This document shows positions 51,201-63,160 of a DNA stretch of 64,000 nucleotides, piece by piece. The notes beneath the pieces were generated by a model. It ran no database searches. It was not told the origin of the DNA and saw only the letters and a program-made list of their open reading frames with translations. Both the position numbers and the translations under genes were made by a program. The stretch is taken from NCBI GenBank assembly GCA_902729315.2, contig LR746271.1, positions 4,238,001 to 4,302,000 of the forward strand, given 5' to 3'. Each line of letters begins with the position of its first letter. Positions within the stretch are counted from its first letter, which is position 1. The stretch comes from Spirodela intermedia (lineage: Eukaryota > Streptophyta > Magnoliopsida > Alismatales > Araceae).

Positions 51201-54200
51201 TTTGAATCTAGACTGAAACAATGAGACTGGGGCTGATGGATTGCCAAACTTCAGAGCCCAGCCAATGGAAAGATTTATATCGCTTCCCTATCAGTCAACA
51301 GTGCAAATCCCGCCAATGTGATACCAAATCATATCCATACCATTCATCTATTTGAAGATTGATGTTTAATCAATAAATGTTTGTGGTGATTTTTCTGTAA
51401 TTGTTTATGATGATTGTTCTTGTTGTTGCAAATTGAAAACATGTGCCCTGTGTTGTCAAGTAAGTGACCCACAAAAATATTCTTCTTGTGTTGAAATTGC
51501 CAGAGCCGCCCAATGAAACAAGAATATCAAACAATATTTTCTGCTTGCAATCTGGTCTACCGGAAAGCATGCTTCTTATCTCTGTTTCTGAGATGGTCAA
51601 TGTATATCTTTGCATCCTCATTTGTTCTGAGCAATATTGCCTTCAAAACTAAATCCATTTGTCAGAATTGATTAACCGAATAGGCAATGCTGCGATACAG
51701 TTGAAAGTATATGTAGAATTCTATTTTTCTATTTTATTTCTGATGTAAGTTTCTAGAAATTTTATTTGTGTCAATGCTCTCTGAAACGCAGGGGCTGAAA
51801 GCATTGTTTCTGTTCCCACTAGACTTGACTGCTTGGCTGGAGTGTGTGTTAAAAATGTAGCATTGGGTTCTGAGCATTCGATTGCTGTTACAGGTTATGT
51901 TTGGAAGCTTATAACAGAGTGCTTTCTCTTGCAGATCATTCTTAGGGAACTCTCCGGACTGATTACAATCCTTTTTTGCATCCAGATGATGGTAATGTCT
52001 TGAGCTGGGGAGCAGGCGGCTTTGGAAGACTTGGTCATGGAGTTCGATCTGGCATACTTGGATTTTCAGGGAGTTCAAGGTTTGAATAAATATTAGTTAG
52101 GAAGCCATATGTATTATAACATCCTCTTAATCTTCTGTTCCCATGGAAAGTTGTTTTGTATCTTCTAACATTCTAATCGGATCCGCTTGAACGGATTTCT
52201 AACATTGACTGCAATGGGTACCTTCTGAATGGGTCCTTTTTTTTCTTAAAATGGAATATCTTGTTTTCCTAATATCTTTGAATAAATGTTTCCTATTTGA
52301 ATAAAATGTGGTCAACTTTTTGCATTCGACATCTGACCCAGTAACATTGTACGTGTATTCTAATTTCATTTCTGTGCCTTTAAGGACACCAGGGAATGAT
52401 TGCACGTCCTGTCACTATCCAGGACCTACTGTCTGAATTCTTGTGCTCTTAGCTGCATTCGTTTACTACTCTCCAGCAGGAAATAATGATACTGCCTCCA
52501 GTTGACTGGTAATCTCCTTAGAGGGATATCACACCCTGGACAAATTAGAAAAATTAGAATGAAAAAAGTATGTAATTAAATAGAGGATCAGATCTTCCAT
52601 CCAAGGAGGATGGCCCCGGCCAATCTCAGTTGATACCTGGTTGATTTTGGATGGAATGACGAGAAGAAGAAGCAAAAACTTTGAAAATCCTAAAAGATAC
52701 AATAACTAAGAAAAAAAAGGAAAACTGTGAAAATTATTAAATTCACAAAATTGAGAAGAAAATTATCATATGTGTTTTTCTGAAGTGCATTCACGTGTCG
52801 ATATTTGGAAATGTGCAATGTCTGAAGTATTTATGAAGTATTAGATCATAATCAGTTACTTTGTCCAGTGTTTACTTAATGGGACTTTCAATTATAGGAG
52901 CAAATCAGATCAAAGTGTATCTGTAATTTTTTTATCAGAGCCCATCTCAATCACTCCAAGATTGGTAGTATCTGTGTTGCATATTTTGAAACATTTGCAT
53001 TTAGATAAGGATGTGGATTCTGAGTAAAGTTTGCCCTTTTTTCGATTTTCGAATGTGTTCTAACATTAATTTTTTTTGAGAGTTCAACATTCATGATTGT
53101 GAGGTGGAATTATCTAAATTCTGAATGATGAGTTTTTAAGTTGAATAAATGAAACTTGGTTGAATTCCAAAACTCAGCTAATGAATTCAAAACTAGACCC
53201 TATTTAACTTCAACTTTGAATACTTAAGTAGGCTCATGTATCCATGTTTTGATCTACTGATTAATGATTCTATTAGCCTTAGGAGATAAATTCTAGTAAG
53301 TCAATAAGTTGTTTCACAATTTAGTGATTCTGTGGAACTGCAATCGATCCTGTGTTACAATCAAGCTATGATTCCAAGAATGGTAGTTGGGTCCAACCAC
53401 AAACCTACTCCACTCTCATTCGGTTATCCTTAGCCTCTTACAATTTTACTTCCGAAAGGTCTTGACCAAAACCCATACATGAAAACAAAACATTGTTAAA
53501 TAGTAGTTTTGCTCAAACCAACACAATAATTAATGAATAATCGGCGAATTCAGTAGTATGGAATCTGCTTTGAAGGGTCATTTAACACTTGAGAAGAACA
53601 CTTGGGCAGATATGAGCTTTGGAGAAGATGAGATCTTATGTCTTCAACTGTTGGATTCATGGAAGGGTCATTAATTCCTCATTAATGAACCTCTAAGTTT
53701 CAAATGTAAATAGTAGTATCATAATTTTCTAGCATTATCTATGTGTTTTAATTATTGTTGTTAACCTTTTTATTTTCTTTATTGGTGTTGACCTTTCGAT
53801 TGCAAGTATTAACTTCTGTGGTTTGGCCTCCTACTTTGCCAACAGTGTTCAATATGTTCCGAATGTCTTGTATGATACGTTTGAGAAATCAACTCCTAAT
53901 ATAATCAGCCCCGTTTTTTTGTAATTTCTCCTTGTAAAATCTTTCACAAAGTTAGTGTAATAATTTGAGTTTTTTGGATCATCAAAGTCAATGAGTCAAA
54001 CTTACTGCTTCGATGCTTCAAATGACTCTCCTAGTGAACATTTATTGAACTCTTTTCAATAATTATGTAATTCAATCGAGTTGAAATTATCTGTTTGATT
54101 GAGCCAGGAAGGAGATTGGTTCATGGCAATGAACTTATTCGGGTTTCTATTTTAATGGAGACTCTTCTGTGGCCTAGTCTGTTGCTCTTACCTCAGAAGG

Positions 54201-57200
54201 AAGGAGCTTGGTTCAAGTGTTTATTGTAAACTTAATCGAGTGCCATGAGTAGTCTTATTTCCTCTCACGATTAACTGTCTGATACGTTAAACGTCCTAGG
54301 ATTTTAAGTCAATGAAACTCACTTTGTTGAACAAGAAAATTGGATTTTCTTACTAAATAAATGAGTTGCGAAAATCTTCTCGTGACGTAGATTCTGTTTC
54401 AGATCCTGTTTTTTGTGTGGTTGTTAGTTCTTTCATGCTTCTTACATATTTGTACGAAATACATACCCAGCAACCTTTTTGAGTGTACATCTCCCCACTG
54501 TTTATGTAGCATGGTCTAGAGACTTGTTCAATTTCAAAAAAATGGTTTGATTAAAAAATACGATGTTGTTTGGGCCATGATCTTCTGAATGTCAATCTTC
54601 CAAATTTCTCGTTTTGTAATCTTGTCAATGGAACATTTTCTGTGGTTCATAGAGAGGGACAATCCTTCACACAAAACATACTGAGAAAACTTGCACATGA
54701 TTATATCTTGAATCTGGCTGGTGAGTTCTAATCCAGATCCAGGTCAGATCAATGAAATCGGTCAGTTCTGGGACGCTGTAAGCTTAAAATAAGGTGGCAT
54801 GATGCTGGCGTGATTATCTTGTTTTTTTGTTTTCTTTGTAATTTTTTGATTTCTTCATTCAATTTGACAGTTGAATCCACCTAGAATTATTTTTTACGAA
54901 TAACATTATTCTTACTACACAGAATGATAGCCAAAGATCCATTTATGCAGTGAATATATCCCAAGGTTGATCAAGAATTTTGAAGAGGTGAAGGTAAATA
55001 GCACTAAATATATCTTATTTTTCATGTACAGGCCTTTGTGCCAGAGTTACATGTTTATGCTAAGATATGATCATTTTTATTTTCAGGTACGAAAGATTGC
55101 TGCTGGTTTATTGCATTCAGCCTTCATCGATGGTAAAGCTGAAGAAATTTTATTTAACAATCTGGTGAATGTTGCCTGTTTTTCTATTTCTTCTTAGTTC
55201 TTTCTTTGGTTGTTTTTGTACTCCTGTCAGAACACGGTTCTGTTTTCATATTTGGCGAGAAGACAACAAGTAAATTGGTAAATGGAGAAGCGTGGTCATT
55301 TGATCGTCTGATTTTCACTCTATATCGCATCTTTGTTTTTTAACTGTCATTTTGGGTGTGTGAAGCTGCAGAGCTTTAGGGGGGCAAAAAATCCATCATC
55401 ACCGTCTGTTATTCATGAACTCCCTTTCTCAGAAGAAGTTGCGTGTGGAGGTTATCACACCTGCGTTATAACAAGTAATCTATTGATTTTCGTTGTTTTT
55501 GAATAAAGTGAATATTTATCATAGCACATTGATTTCCAAAGATTATTCTTTCTTTAGAAAGCTTTTCTAGGTTTTAGGTGGGAGTCCCCTTCTATCGAAT
55601 AGAGTTAGCTGTCACTGTTGTCTACACATATGGTCTAGAACCTACAATCCACTTACATTGCGTAGTGCTCCAGGTCACTATTTGTAGAAAACACATTTGC
55701 AGGAATGGTAGACGGGTTTAATACAGCATATCCTGTAACTAGATTAAATTCCATAATTGCTTTCATGCAGGAGATGGACAGCTATATACATGGGGTTCGA
55801 ATGAAAATGGCTGTCTTGGCCTTGGGTATGCATTTTAATAATTAATTGGATTTTGTGCTAGGGTCGTTAATTTCTTTCAGTATTAATGCAGATTGTTTTT
55901 CTGAGTTTTTGTGATTTTTATTGCAATCTTAGATTCACCAATGTAGTAGGGACTCCACACAGAGTCGAGAGCTCTTCCATGAAGTTTCCTGTTTCAGAGG
56001 TCAGCTTTACTTGCTCACTTTTAGAGCCATTAACACATCTTATCTTAAAACATAATTTATAGCTTTATGTGTGAATCCTCCAGGTTTCTTGTGGCTGGAA
56101 GCATACTGCTGCAATTTCAGGTGAGGAAATTGGTTTGGTAATTCTGTGTCAGAAAGTGATCTTTTTCATGCATTTTAGTGAAAAATATCGTGTATTTATT
56201 TTTCACGCCTTATATTTTTGGTGGGAAGTATTTTATTCCATTTTCAGAGCAAAGATGGAAAATCTTTTAGGGAAAGTACCAATTATCATATCACTATATA
56301 GGGCGTTGTTTTTTGAAACTTGGTAGTGCCACGTAGTCTTGTAGTAATAAATAAGAGAGTACGAACAGGTATGTGACATATTTTTCTGTGCATAAGTTAT
56401 AGCATACAAAAGTAATTCCGACATTTAAAGGCTTGGCAATTGGGAGGGTTTCCCTCTAAAACTATTTTTCTCTGTCTAATTTGGCGAGAGCATTGGACGA
56501 TGGACAATACAGTGTTCTTTGCCCATACTGTGGAAAAATGGATTTTGCATGAGAAATGGTAGAAGATTTTCCCTTGGTCTCTATTGATTGAGAGAGTTCA
56601 GATTTCTACAAAGATCCTTCTCACAAGCAGATGATTTTACTGTTTCAGTTATGCATTAGAGAAACTTATGGCATATTTTCTCATGAGAATATATCCCTTT
56701 GTGAAATAGTGATACCCAATTTCTGATATCGATAAACGTTTTATTCACTGAAGTATTAAAATCAGTTTTCCTCCAGTATAGTAGGTTAATAACACCTCTA
56801 CAATTTCTAATGCACTATACTCGACAAGATCTGCTGAAGGGTACCAATCTTGTCCATGGTCTCTAAATCAAATAAACTGCGGAATTAGAAGGGTCCATTC
56901 CAATCCATTTAAGGATCCCATTGCCCAAAGCAGCAATTCCAGGGACAATGTCAGATTGGTTAAAAAAGATATAACTTTAGAATTTGACCGATGCTTGACA
57001 AATGGAGAACAATGAGCAGTGTTAGTGAACAAAATGTTTTTATTTCTTTTTCTGTTGCCCTCCTCTTTTCATCCTTGTAAAAGTTTCTGTTGCTGTTCCC
57101 TACTCTTTATCCTGTAGAAGGTATAAAAACCCTAGTCGTCTCATGAATCTTCTGTTTTTCTTTGTTAATTTCGAGGGGGATTGATTACTGCCTCGAAATT

Positions 57201-60200
57201 TGATCAACTGAGTCTTCACCTCACCATGCTCCTGCACGCTTTATTCCAATTGACGTGTCGGGGAGCTTTAATGGTCCTCCCTCCTCATTACAGTGAAAAA
57301 TTCTCCTGGTCAGTGGTTTTAATCAGACGGAATTGTGGTTCAGAGAGGACGACATACTGAGTTTTAAACTGCATTGGAATTGACCAGGTTGCCTTCTTGG
57401 TTGTTTGATTGCAGAAATGGGGATTTAGATTGCATGGAAGAGGGTGGATCCTTGTTAAATAAATCATCTCGCGTCTAAATTGAGTTGATCTTTGCACATT
57501 GGAGTGGCAATATATTAGAAAAGAAAATTCTGATGGAAGGGAAGTTGTTTGTGTTTGCATGACTATTTCTGCCATCAAGTTAGAATAGAGTTTATTTGAA
57601 CCAGAGCTTCAAGTACTAAGACTGCATCAAAAGCATTCATGGAGATGAAATGAAAACATTAGAAGCTCCTATTCTTCTGTCCAAGTACCTTGAAAGTCTC
57701 TTGTGATGCTTTAGCGTAGGTATAGCTAGAGCTTTAGTCAAGAATATGTCGTGGCCTCTTTTGGTGAGAATTTGAAGCCAAGCAATAGTATTCCACGTGT
57801 GGCAAGGTCCTTTTTGTTTGTAATACAATCTTGATGGTATTGATGCCTTTATTTATCACCCCAATTTTTCTTTTCTTACAGTGATGATTGTGGACATAGA
57901 GTAACTGAACCATTGAAAGAAATTGGGACTTAATGTTGTTGACTGGGTTGAGTTTGTCTTTGAGTGCACTTTATTCTTATACACGAATAGAGCATGAAAA
58001 GCTAAAATGTTACTGCATTTAGTCATTTCATTTTCCTTTTGCACGCATAGAATATTAAAGTTATGTTTTTAAGACTATATCAGAGCAATCCATAAATTAG
58101 TCAGTACGTCAATACTAGCAGTCTTCATGATAGATTCTCTTAGACAACTATTGGTACTCTTTACATTTACACAATGGGTGCGCTTTCTGTGTCTATTCTT
58201 TCTACTAAGAAAGTTGAACAATTCGTATAGTTTCCATCAAAGAAGGTACTGTCCAGAATATTAGGTGGAAAACACTGTTTTTTATTAACAATTTTCGTCT
58301 TGGAACTAATAATCAATCGGAAATTGTTTACTGGAGTTCCAGGGATTTAGTTTTCTATGTTGTGTGTGACCACTCTGTCTGTTTGATTCTGTGCTCACTC
58401 TTTTTTCCTTGAAAACATCAGAACTTTGAACTCTTGCTTCAATCCCCTATCTCATGACTCGATCTTCTATTCCTTGCTTCACTCCCTTTTTGGTTTGATT
58501 TCATCATCCTTGGCGTCAGGAACACAGCCGTCATTCAGACCAGCAGCAAGAATGAGAAATTTAGGCATTGTATGCACACCATGATTTAACCACTCCAATC
58601 TTCTACCATGATTCAGACTCGATCTTCTGTTCATTGCTTCACTCCGGTAGCTTGCCCATAAGTCCCAAGATTTAACCACCTGTCGTCAACACCCCTCCCT
58701 GTCAATCACTCCTGGAATAGTGTAACCTGCAACAACACTATGGATCGGTTTCATTTTTCATGTTTGCTTTACTTTTCTCTCTTAAATTCTCATCTGAATA
58801 CCCATCTATTACAACCCGACTTAATCTCGTTTATCACAAACACTAACCATACTTATTAGACCTAGTGTCTATTTCAACGAAGAAAGTTTAGCTGGGTGGA
58901 GTCATGTATTTGCCATGGGTCTTGGGGCTGAAAGGCTGAACACAAAGAGGCTTGGATGAAGCTTAGGAAGGTTCAAGGATAATTTTGAACTGTTGATAAA
59001 CAATGGTGATGCATGCAATGAATTCTGCTTAGCCTCATTGAGCATATGCCTAATCCATGGTTTGTGCTACCAGGGAATGTCTCAGACTTGTATAGTATCC
59101 TTTCGAAGTATTGAGTTTCGGATGATAAGGCACATATGTTTACTTATATCAATCATTTCTTCTTAGTTCTCTTGATAAAAAAAACATTATTTGCTACTGA
59201 TCTCTTTTTTACCCTATTAATTTTCAGTTTTGTTGATACGCCTGCAGGTGGCAATCTTTTTACATGGGGCTGGGGAGGGGCAAACGGGACATTCTTTGAA
59301 GATGGGCTCTCTTCTGGAGGACAACTGGTTCGTTCAAATCAACTCTACTGAAATCCACTATTGAGTTTTATGGTTACTTTTATCAAATACAGGTATCCGT
59401 GTAATCATTAATTTCACTTCTGTGAGGGCCAACTGTTTTCGTTACTGTTTGGCAGATGGGTTTTTGTATGTTTTCTTGATCAGGGTTTTGTGGAAGTAGA
59501 TTATTCTGCTGAAATATGAGGCACAATAATTTGGTTTTGGCATGGATAAATAAAACCTCCTTCCCTGTGTAACCTTGCCCAGGAAATAATTTTAAATTAA
59601 AAGCTTACGAAGTTCGTTTTGATTGAAAAGTGTATGATGACGAAAAACAGGAGATTTCAGTGATTCTTTCATTTTCAGGGGAAAATGTATTGAAGAAATG
59701 TAGAAAAGTAACAGTATTTGAAATTAAACTGGAGCATGGATAGATGTACCGACCATGCACTTTAGTGAAGTTGGAGATACTGAAAATCAGATGAGAGGAT
59801 CCACACTTTGACAACTTCTATGCAGAATCTATCACCACATTTGTGACTTTTCGTCCCTTTGAAGAGATTGAATGGACTAGAAGTATAAAATTAGTTGAAC
59901 CAGGCTACTTTGTTGACGCCGGAAACTCTCCTAGTTCTTAGTTTAGAGGAAGCAGATTGTTTTCAGAGAAGAAAGTCTGTTCAGAAGTGCCCATGCAATT
60001 CCCATGCTCGTCAAATAGCTAGGAGCAAAATTTTTCAGCAGTGATCATTGCTGCTGCTTCCTTTTTCTTTTTTTAGATAAATGTGATTTCATCTTGCTTT
60101 ATTTGCCATAGTAAAAGAAAATGTTTTTCACGCCATCAAATGTTATTGCTGTCTGCAGGTGAACAATGATCACGATGCTTATATTCAAGAAATGCATGGT

Positions 60201-60682
60201 ACAAAAATGCATGATCATGATGCACTCATTATCCAATGGATACTTGAGATGGCAAACTAACTATGACTATGCAATAGCAAGCCTGATTCTCTCGATTCCA
60301 ACATAATAACTATGATAACTTAAAAATTTGAACTCCAAGAGTATACATTACTTTCATCGGATATGAATAAATTTGAAAGAGCCTGTTTCATTAGTCTCTA
60401 TAGATGACTAACTCTCAATCCTGATTTGTGAAATGTTAGTGTGATGACTCGTTTTTTTTTTCTACATTTTAACAGCAGTAGCATCTCCATTTCTTTGTTG
60501 CTATGTGATTAAATTGTTGAACCCTCTTGAGTGTTCATAAATTATGGCCATTAATCCAACAGGGACATGGCAATGATTTGGACTTGTGTGAGCCAATGGT
60601 GGTCAATTTTGGCGAGAATGTGAGAGCAGTGCGTGTGTCTTGCGGATTCAATCACACAGCTGCCATATTTGAGTATATATGA
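45279..60682 (+). CDS. RCC1-repeat (regulator of chromosome condensation) family protein, 15 exons, 437 aa
   Basis: Seven-bladed RCC1-like beta-propeller; family members act as Ran exchange factors, UV-B receptors or organelle RNA-processing factors, and this one's role is not shown by sequence. Exons: 45279-45582, 47237-47313, 48467-48545, 49754-49813, 51792-51893, 51986-52079, 54951-54993, 55087-55132, 55231-55277, 55372-55474, 55771-55825, 55933-55999, 56084-56120, 59248-59327, 60563-60682; total 1314 nt in one frame. Blade motifs: ALWGNGDYGRLGLG (about 53-66), VYATGLNNFGQLGI, LYVWGNNSSGQLGLG, VLSWGAGGFGRLGHG, a weak VFIFGEK, LYTWGSNENGCLGLG, LFTWGWGG and GGQLGHG. They alternate with CGGAHTLFLT, AGYHHSAAVT, GSEHSIAVT, AAGLLHSAFI, CGGYHTCVIT, CGWKHTAAIS and CGFNHTAAIF. 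Residues 1-50 are rich in Arg, Ser and Pro and poor in acidic residues, suggesting a mitochondrial or plastid transit peptide (inferred). It is not UVR8, since only one GW(R/K)HT motif is present. No BTB, FYVE or PH domain. Confidence 0.93.
46577..46766. mobile_element. 190-bp MITE-like element with perfect 25-bp terminal inverted repeats
   Basis: The 25 bases starting AATGTTAAGTCTCACGAGGA at 46577 are exactly the reverse complement of 46742-46766. The 140-bp interior is AT-rich and non-coding. It sits in intron 1 of the RCC1 gene. No convincing target-site duplication was found, so the superfamily is unassigned. Confidence 0.75.
50932..50981. repeat. Perfect 25-bp tandem duplication in RCC1-gene intron 4
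   Basis: A unit starting CCTGGTTTATCCATGTTCCA occurs at 50932 and 50957, directly adjacent. Confidence 0.9.
52080..54950 (+). other. Intron 6 of the RCC1-repeat gene, 2.9 kb
   Basis: AT-rich intron joining GSS|EYIPRLIKNF in phase. No coding similarity or repeat was recognised. Confidence 0.75.
56121..59247 (+). other. Intron 13 of the RCC1-repeat gene, 3.1 kb
   Basis: Between the CGWKHTAAIS exon and the GGNLFTWGWGG exon. It contains scattered frames with stops. A TATAAAAACCCTAG stretch near 57123 is the only promoter-like sequence, and it has no associated gene. Confidence 0.7.
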
Positions 60683-61239
60683 GATCACAAGGAGGCTGAT
60701 CCATCATTTGATTTTACTTGTGCTGGTACTTATCCGTATGTCTGACATTTTTCCCTTCCTGCTGAGGGCTGAGCTTTGTATCTAATAAGCCCCCATTATT
60801 CTTCCTTGTACATATTCATATGCACATCATTTGTGATGTATATCTGCTCCGAAACTTCCATATTATCGCAATCACTGAGATAAATGGACCAAATACGTGA
60901 ATCAATATCTCAGTTTCTTTGTGAATTTTAGGTGTTTAATGCTTCCCTCTTTGATGTAAATTTTTAGATAGTAATCTACCTCAATGAAGACATTTTGATT
61001 CTTTCCCTTGCCTTTTGGATCAAATTAATAGATACCGCATCCGATTTCCCTATAGAAATTCCATTTTCTAAATAGATAGTCGTCTCATAAAAGCAATGAT
61101 TCTTGTAAAAAAAAGAAGTTATTGCAAAGTATATGAATTACCAAAAGTTTTGTGTGGAAGTTCTTTGTTCTTCCGTAAACGAAATGATTCACATTGTTTC
61201 AAGCCACCCCTCGTTTCCTTTCTAAATAATTGAATCAAA

Positions 61240-61241
<2 letters not shown>

Positions 61242-61280
<39 letters not shown>
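61242..61280. repeat. (CT)n microsatellite
   Basis: About 38 bp of CT repeat downstream of the RCC1 gene; a similar run lies at 61585-61611. Confidence 0.9.
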
Positions 61281-61282
<2 letters not shown>

Positions 61283-61710
61283 ATGGGGCTAGAACCATGT
61301 GAATCCATGAGAACTTCATTTAACAGTCGACTTCAATGGATGACGAGTTTGCATCATGATTCTATACAAATCTTGGGTTTTTGGTATTTGCATCCTTCAA
61401 AAAGTTTAATATACTGAGTAAAGTCATTTTACTTGTCCTGGCTTTTTAGGTCCCCCACAAGAACTCACCAATGTTGTTAGGAAATATGTAGCTACTTTAC
61501 TATGTTAGGAAAAATGAAATGATGCTAAATGTTCATGCATGGTCGACTACTCCCAAAATTACTTCTCAATTCATTGAAACTATACTCTCTCTCTCTCTCT
61601 CTCTCTCTCTGACGTATAGTTTGAGCCTCCATATCCTTTAGATGATGGGGTAAAATAATCATTCTACGTCAGCAATCATTCAAAGATTAACACGCCAGTT
61701 CTAGGATAAA

Positions 61711-61791
61711 TTGGCTAAGGCACTCTGAGAATCACGGTTGGCTAAGGTACTCTGAGAATCACGATTGGCTAAGGCACTCTGAGAATCACGA
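61711..61791. repeat. 27-bp tandem repeat, three copies
   Basis: Three adjacent units beginning TTGGCTAAGGCACTCTGAGA at 61711, 61738 and 61765, nearly identical (a C/T and a G/A difference). The fourth would-be copy diverges after TT. Confidence 0.95.
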
Positions 61792-62570
61792 TTCGCTAGT
61801 TTCTGGGACGTGCAGACTAACGTTAATTAGAGTGAGAGCTTGTTCTCTACCCTACGGATTTGTATTTCCCACAAACTAAACCCCTGAAGAAAATCGAGCA
61901 AATAATGCACATTTATAGTCGAGATATTGAACCCATCAGGTAAAATAATTAATTGCGGTTGGTTTCTTTGTTGGGGTGATTGTGAATATCACAAACTAAT
62001 TAGTAAGGCTAAATTACATTACTTTAGCTGCCAAGTGAGATAAAACCATCAAAGATCAACCCCCCCGTCCACACACATCTAAGATCCCTCAGCCAAGTTA
62101 TTTCGGTTGAAGATTCTCTGGATAGCAATGTTTGACTATATTTTATTTTCACGAAAATTTACTGCTCTTCTAGGAATTTAGGGTGCCAACGAGTTAATCC
62201 TCTCAAGAACAGCTTCGCTATGCCTGGAACGCATCCACTTGAGGACTAATTAATGTATGGGGATTATTACAATGCTTTTTGATGGCTGATGCAGGAGTCT
62301 TGGGGAACTGAAATAAAATAAGATAAGATGCAATAATATAAAAGCACTATTTTTCAAGTCATTTGTAATAAAACCATGCGAAGACTTGTCAAAAGGAGTA
62401 AAATCCGAATCTTTACAAATCTCATCTTCGGAGAGGGCACCAACGAGAGAAGAACTCGTGTCCACTGCAGCTCAGTGGGCATCGTCGTGGGCGGGGGGAC
62501 CTCACTTGGTCGTAATCTTTCATGCAGGCTTCCGGCTTGGGCTGGACCCCGGTCCTTACACCACTACTCA

Positions 62571-62573
<3 letters not shown>

Positions 62574-62629
<56 letters not shown>

Positions 62630-62690
62630 ATAGCTCTCTGTGTGTGTGTGTGTCTCTCTCTCGCTATAGCTCTGTCTGTGTGTCTCTCTC
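62574..62690. repeat. (TCTG)n/(CT)n/(GT)n compound microsatellite
   Basis: TCTG tetranucleotides (about 62574-62600) run into CT (to 62628). Then a CGCTATAGCTCTGTGTGTG...CTCTCT block occurs twice in variant form (about 62627-62690). Confidence 0.9.
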
Positions 62691-62889
62691 TCCCCGATAC
62701 ATCACAGAGAGCATTCACGAAGAGAGAGAGAGGGTAGGCGTCATTGCACCCTCCACCGTGACCCACTCTTCCGTTCTCATCCTATCAAAAGTCGGACCGT
62801 AAGCTAATTTTCGCCCCTTGATTGGGGCAGTACCCTACATGGATTTTCTCTCTCTCTTCTTAAATCCTCTCCGAGATTGTAGTAGTCCG

Positions 62890-63160
62890 CATCTCTCTCC
62901 GTATCTATATCTAGCATCACTCTACGTCTCTCTCCCTCTGTCTCTACATGTCTTCCTCCGTATCTATCTGTACCTTCTCTCTTTACATCTCTTTCTCCGT
63001 GCCTGTGGTCACCACTCTCTTTCTCTCTCTCTGCATCTATTTCTGCGTCTGTGGTCTCCCCTCTCTCTGTCTCCACATCTATTTCTCTGTATCTAGTTGT
63101 AACTTCTTTCTCTCTCCACATCCCTTTCTCCGTATCTGCATCTGCCCTCTCTCTCTCTCT
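62890..63160. repeat. Degenerate pyrimidine-rich minisatellite, about 45-bp unit
   Basis: About six units share the order TTTCTCCGTATCT, then a variable centre, then CTCTCT..ACATCT. Examples start near 62893, 62952, 62991, 63037, 63079 and 63121. Frames through it are low-complexity and not genes. Confidence 0.7.

Noticed and set aside
57120-57900. Possible retrotransposon start after TATAAAAACCCTAG in RCC1 intron 13
   Set aside because: No gag/pol motif, paired LTR or primer-binding site could be recognised.
45279-60682. UVR8 photoreceptor identity for the RCC1 gene
   Set aside because: UVR8 has several GWRHT motifs and a C-terminal tail after the propeller; this protein has one GWKHT and ends with the last blade.
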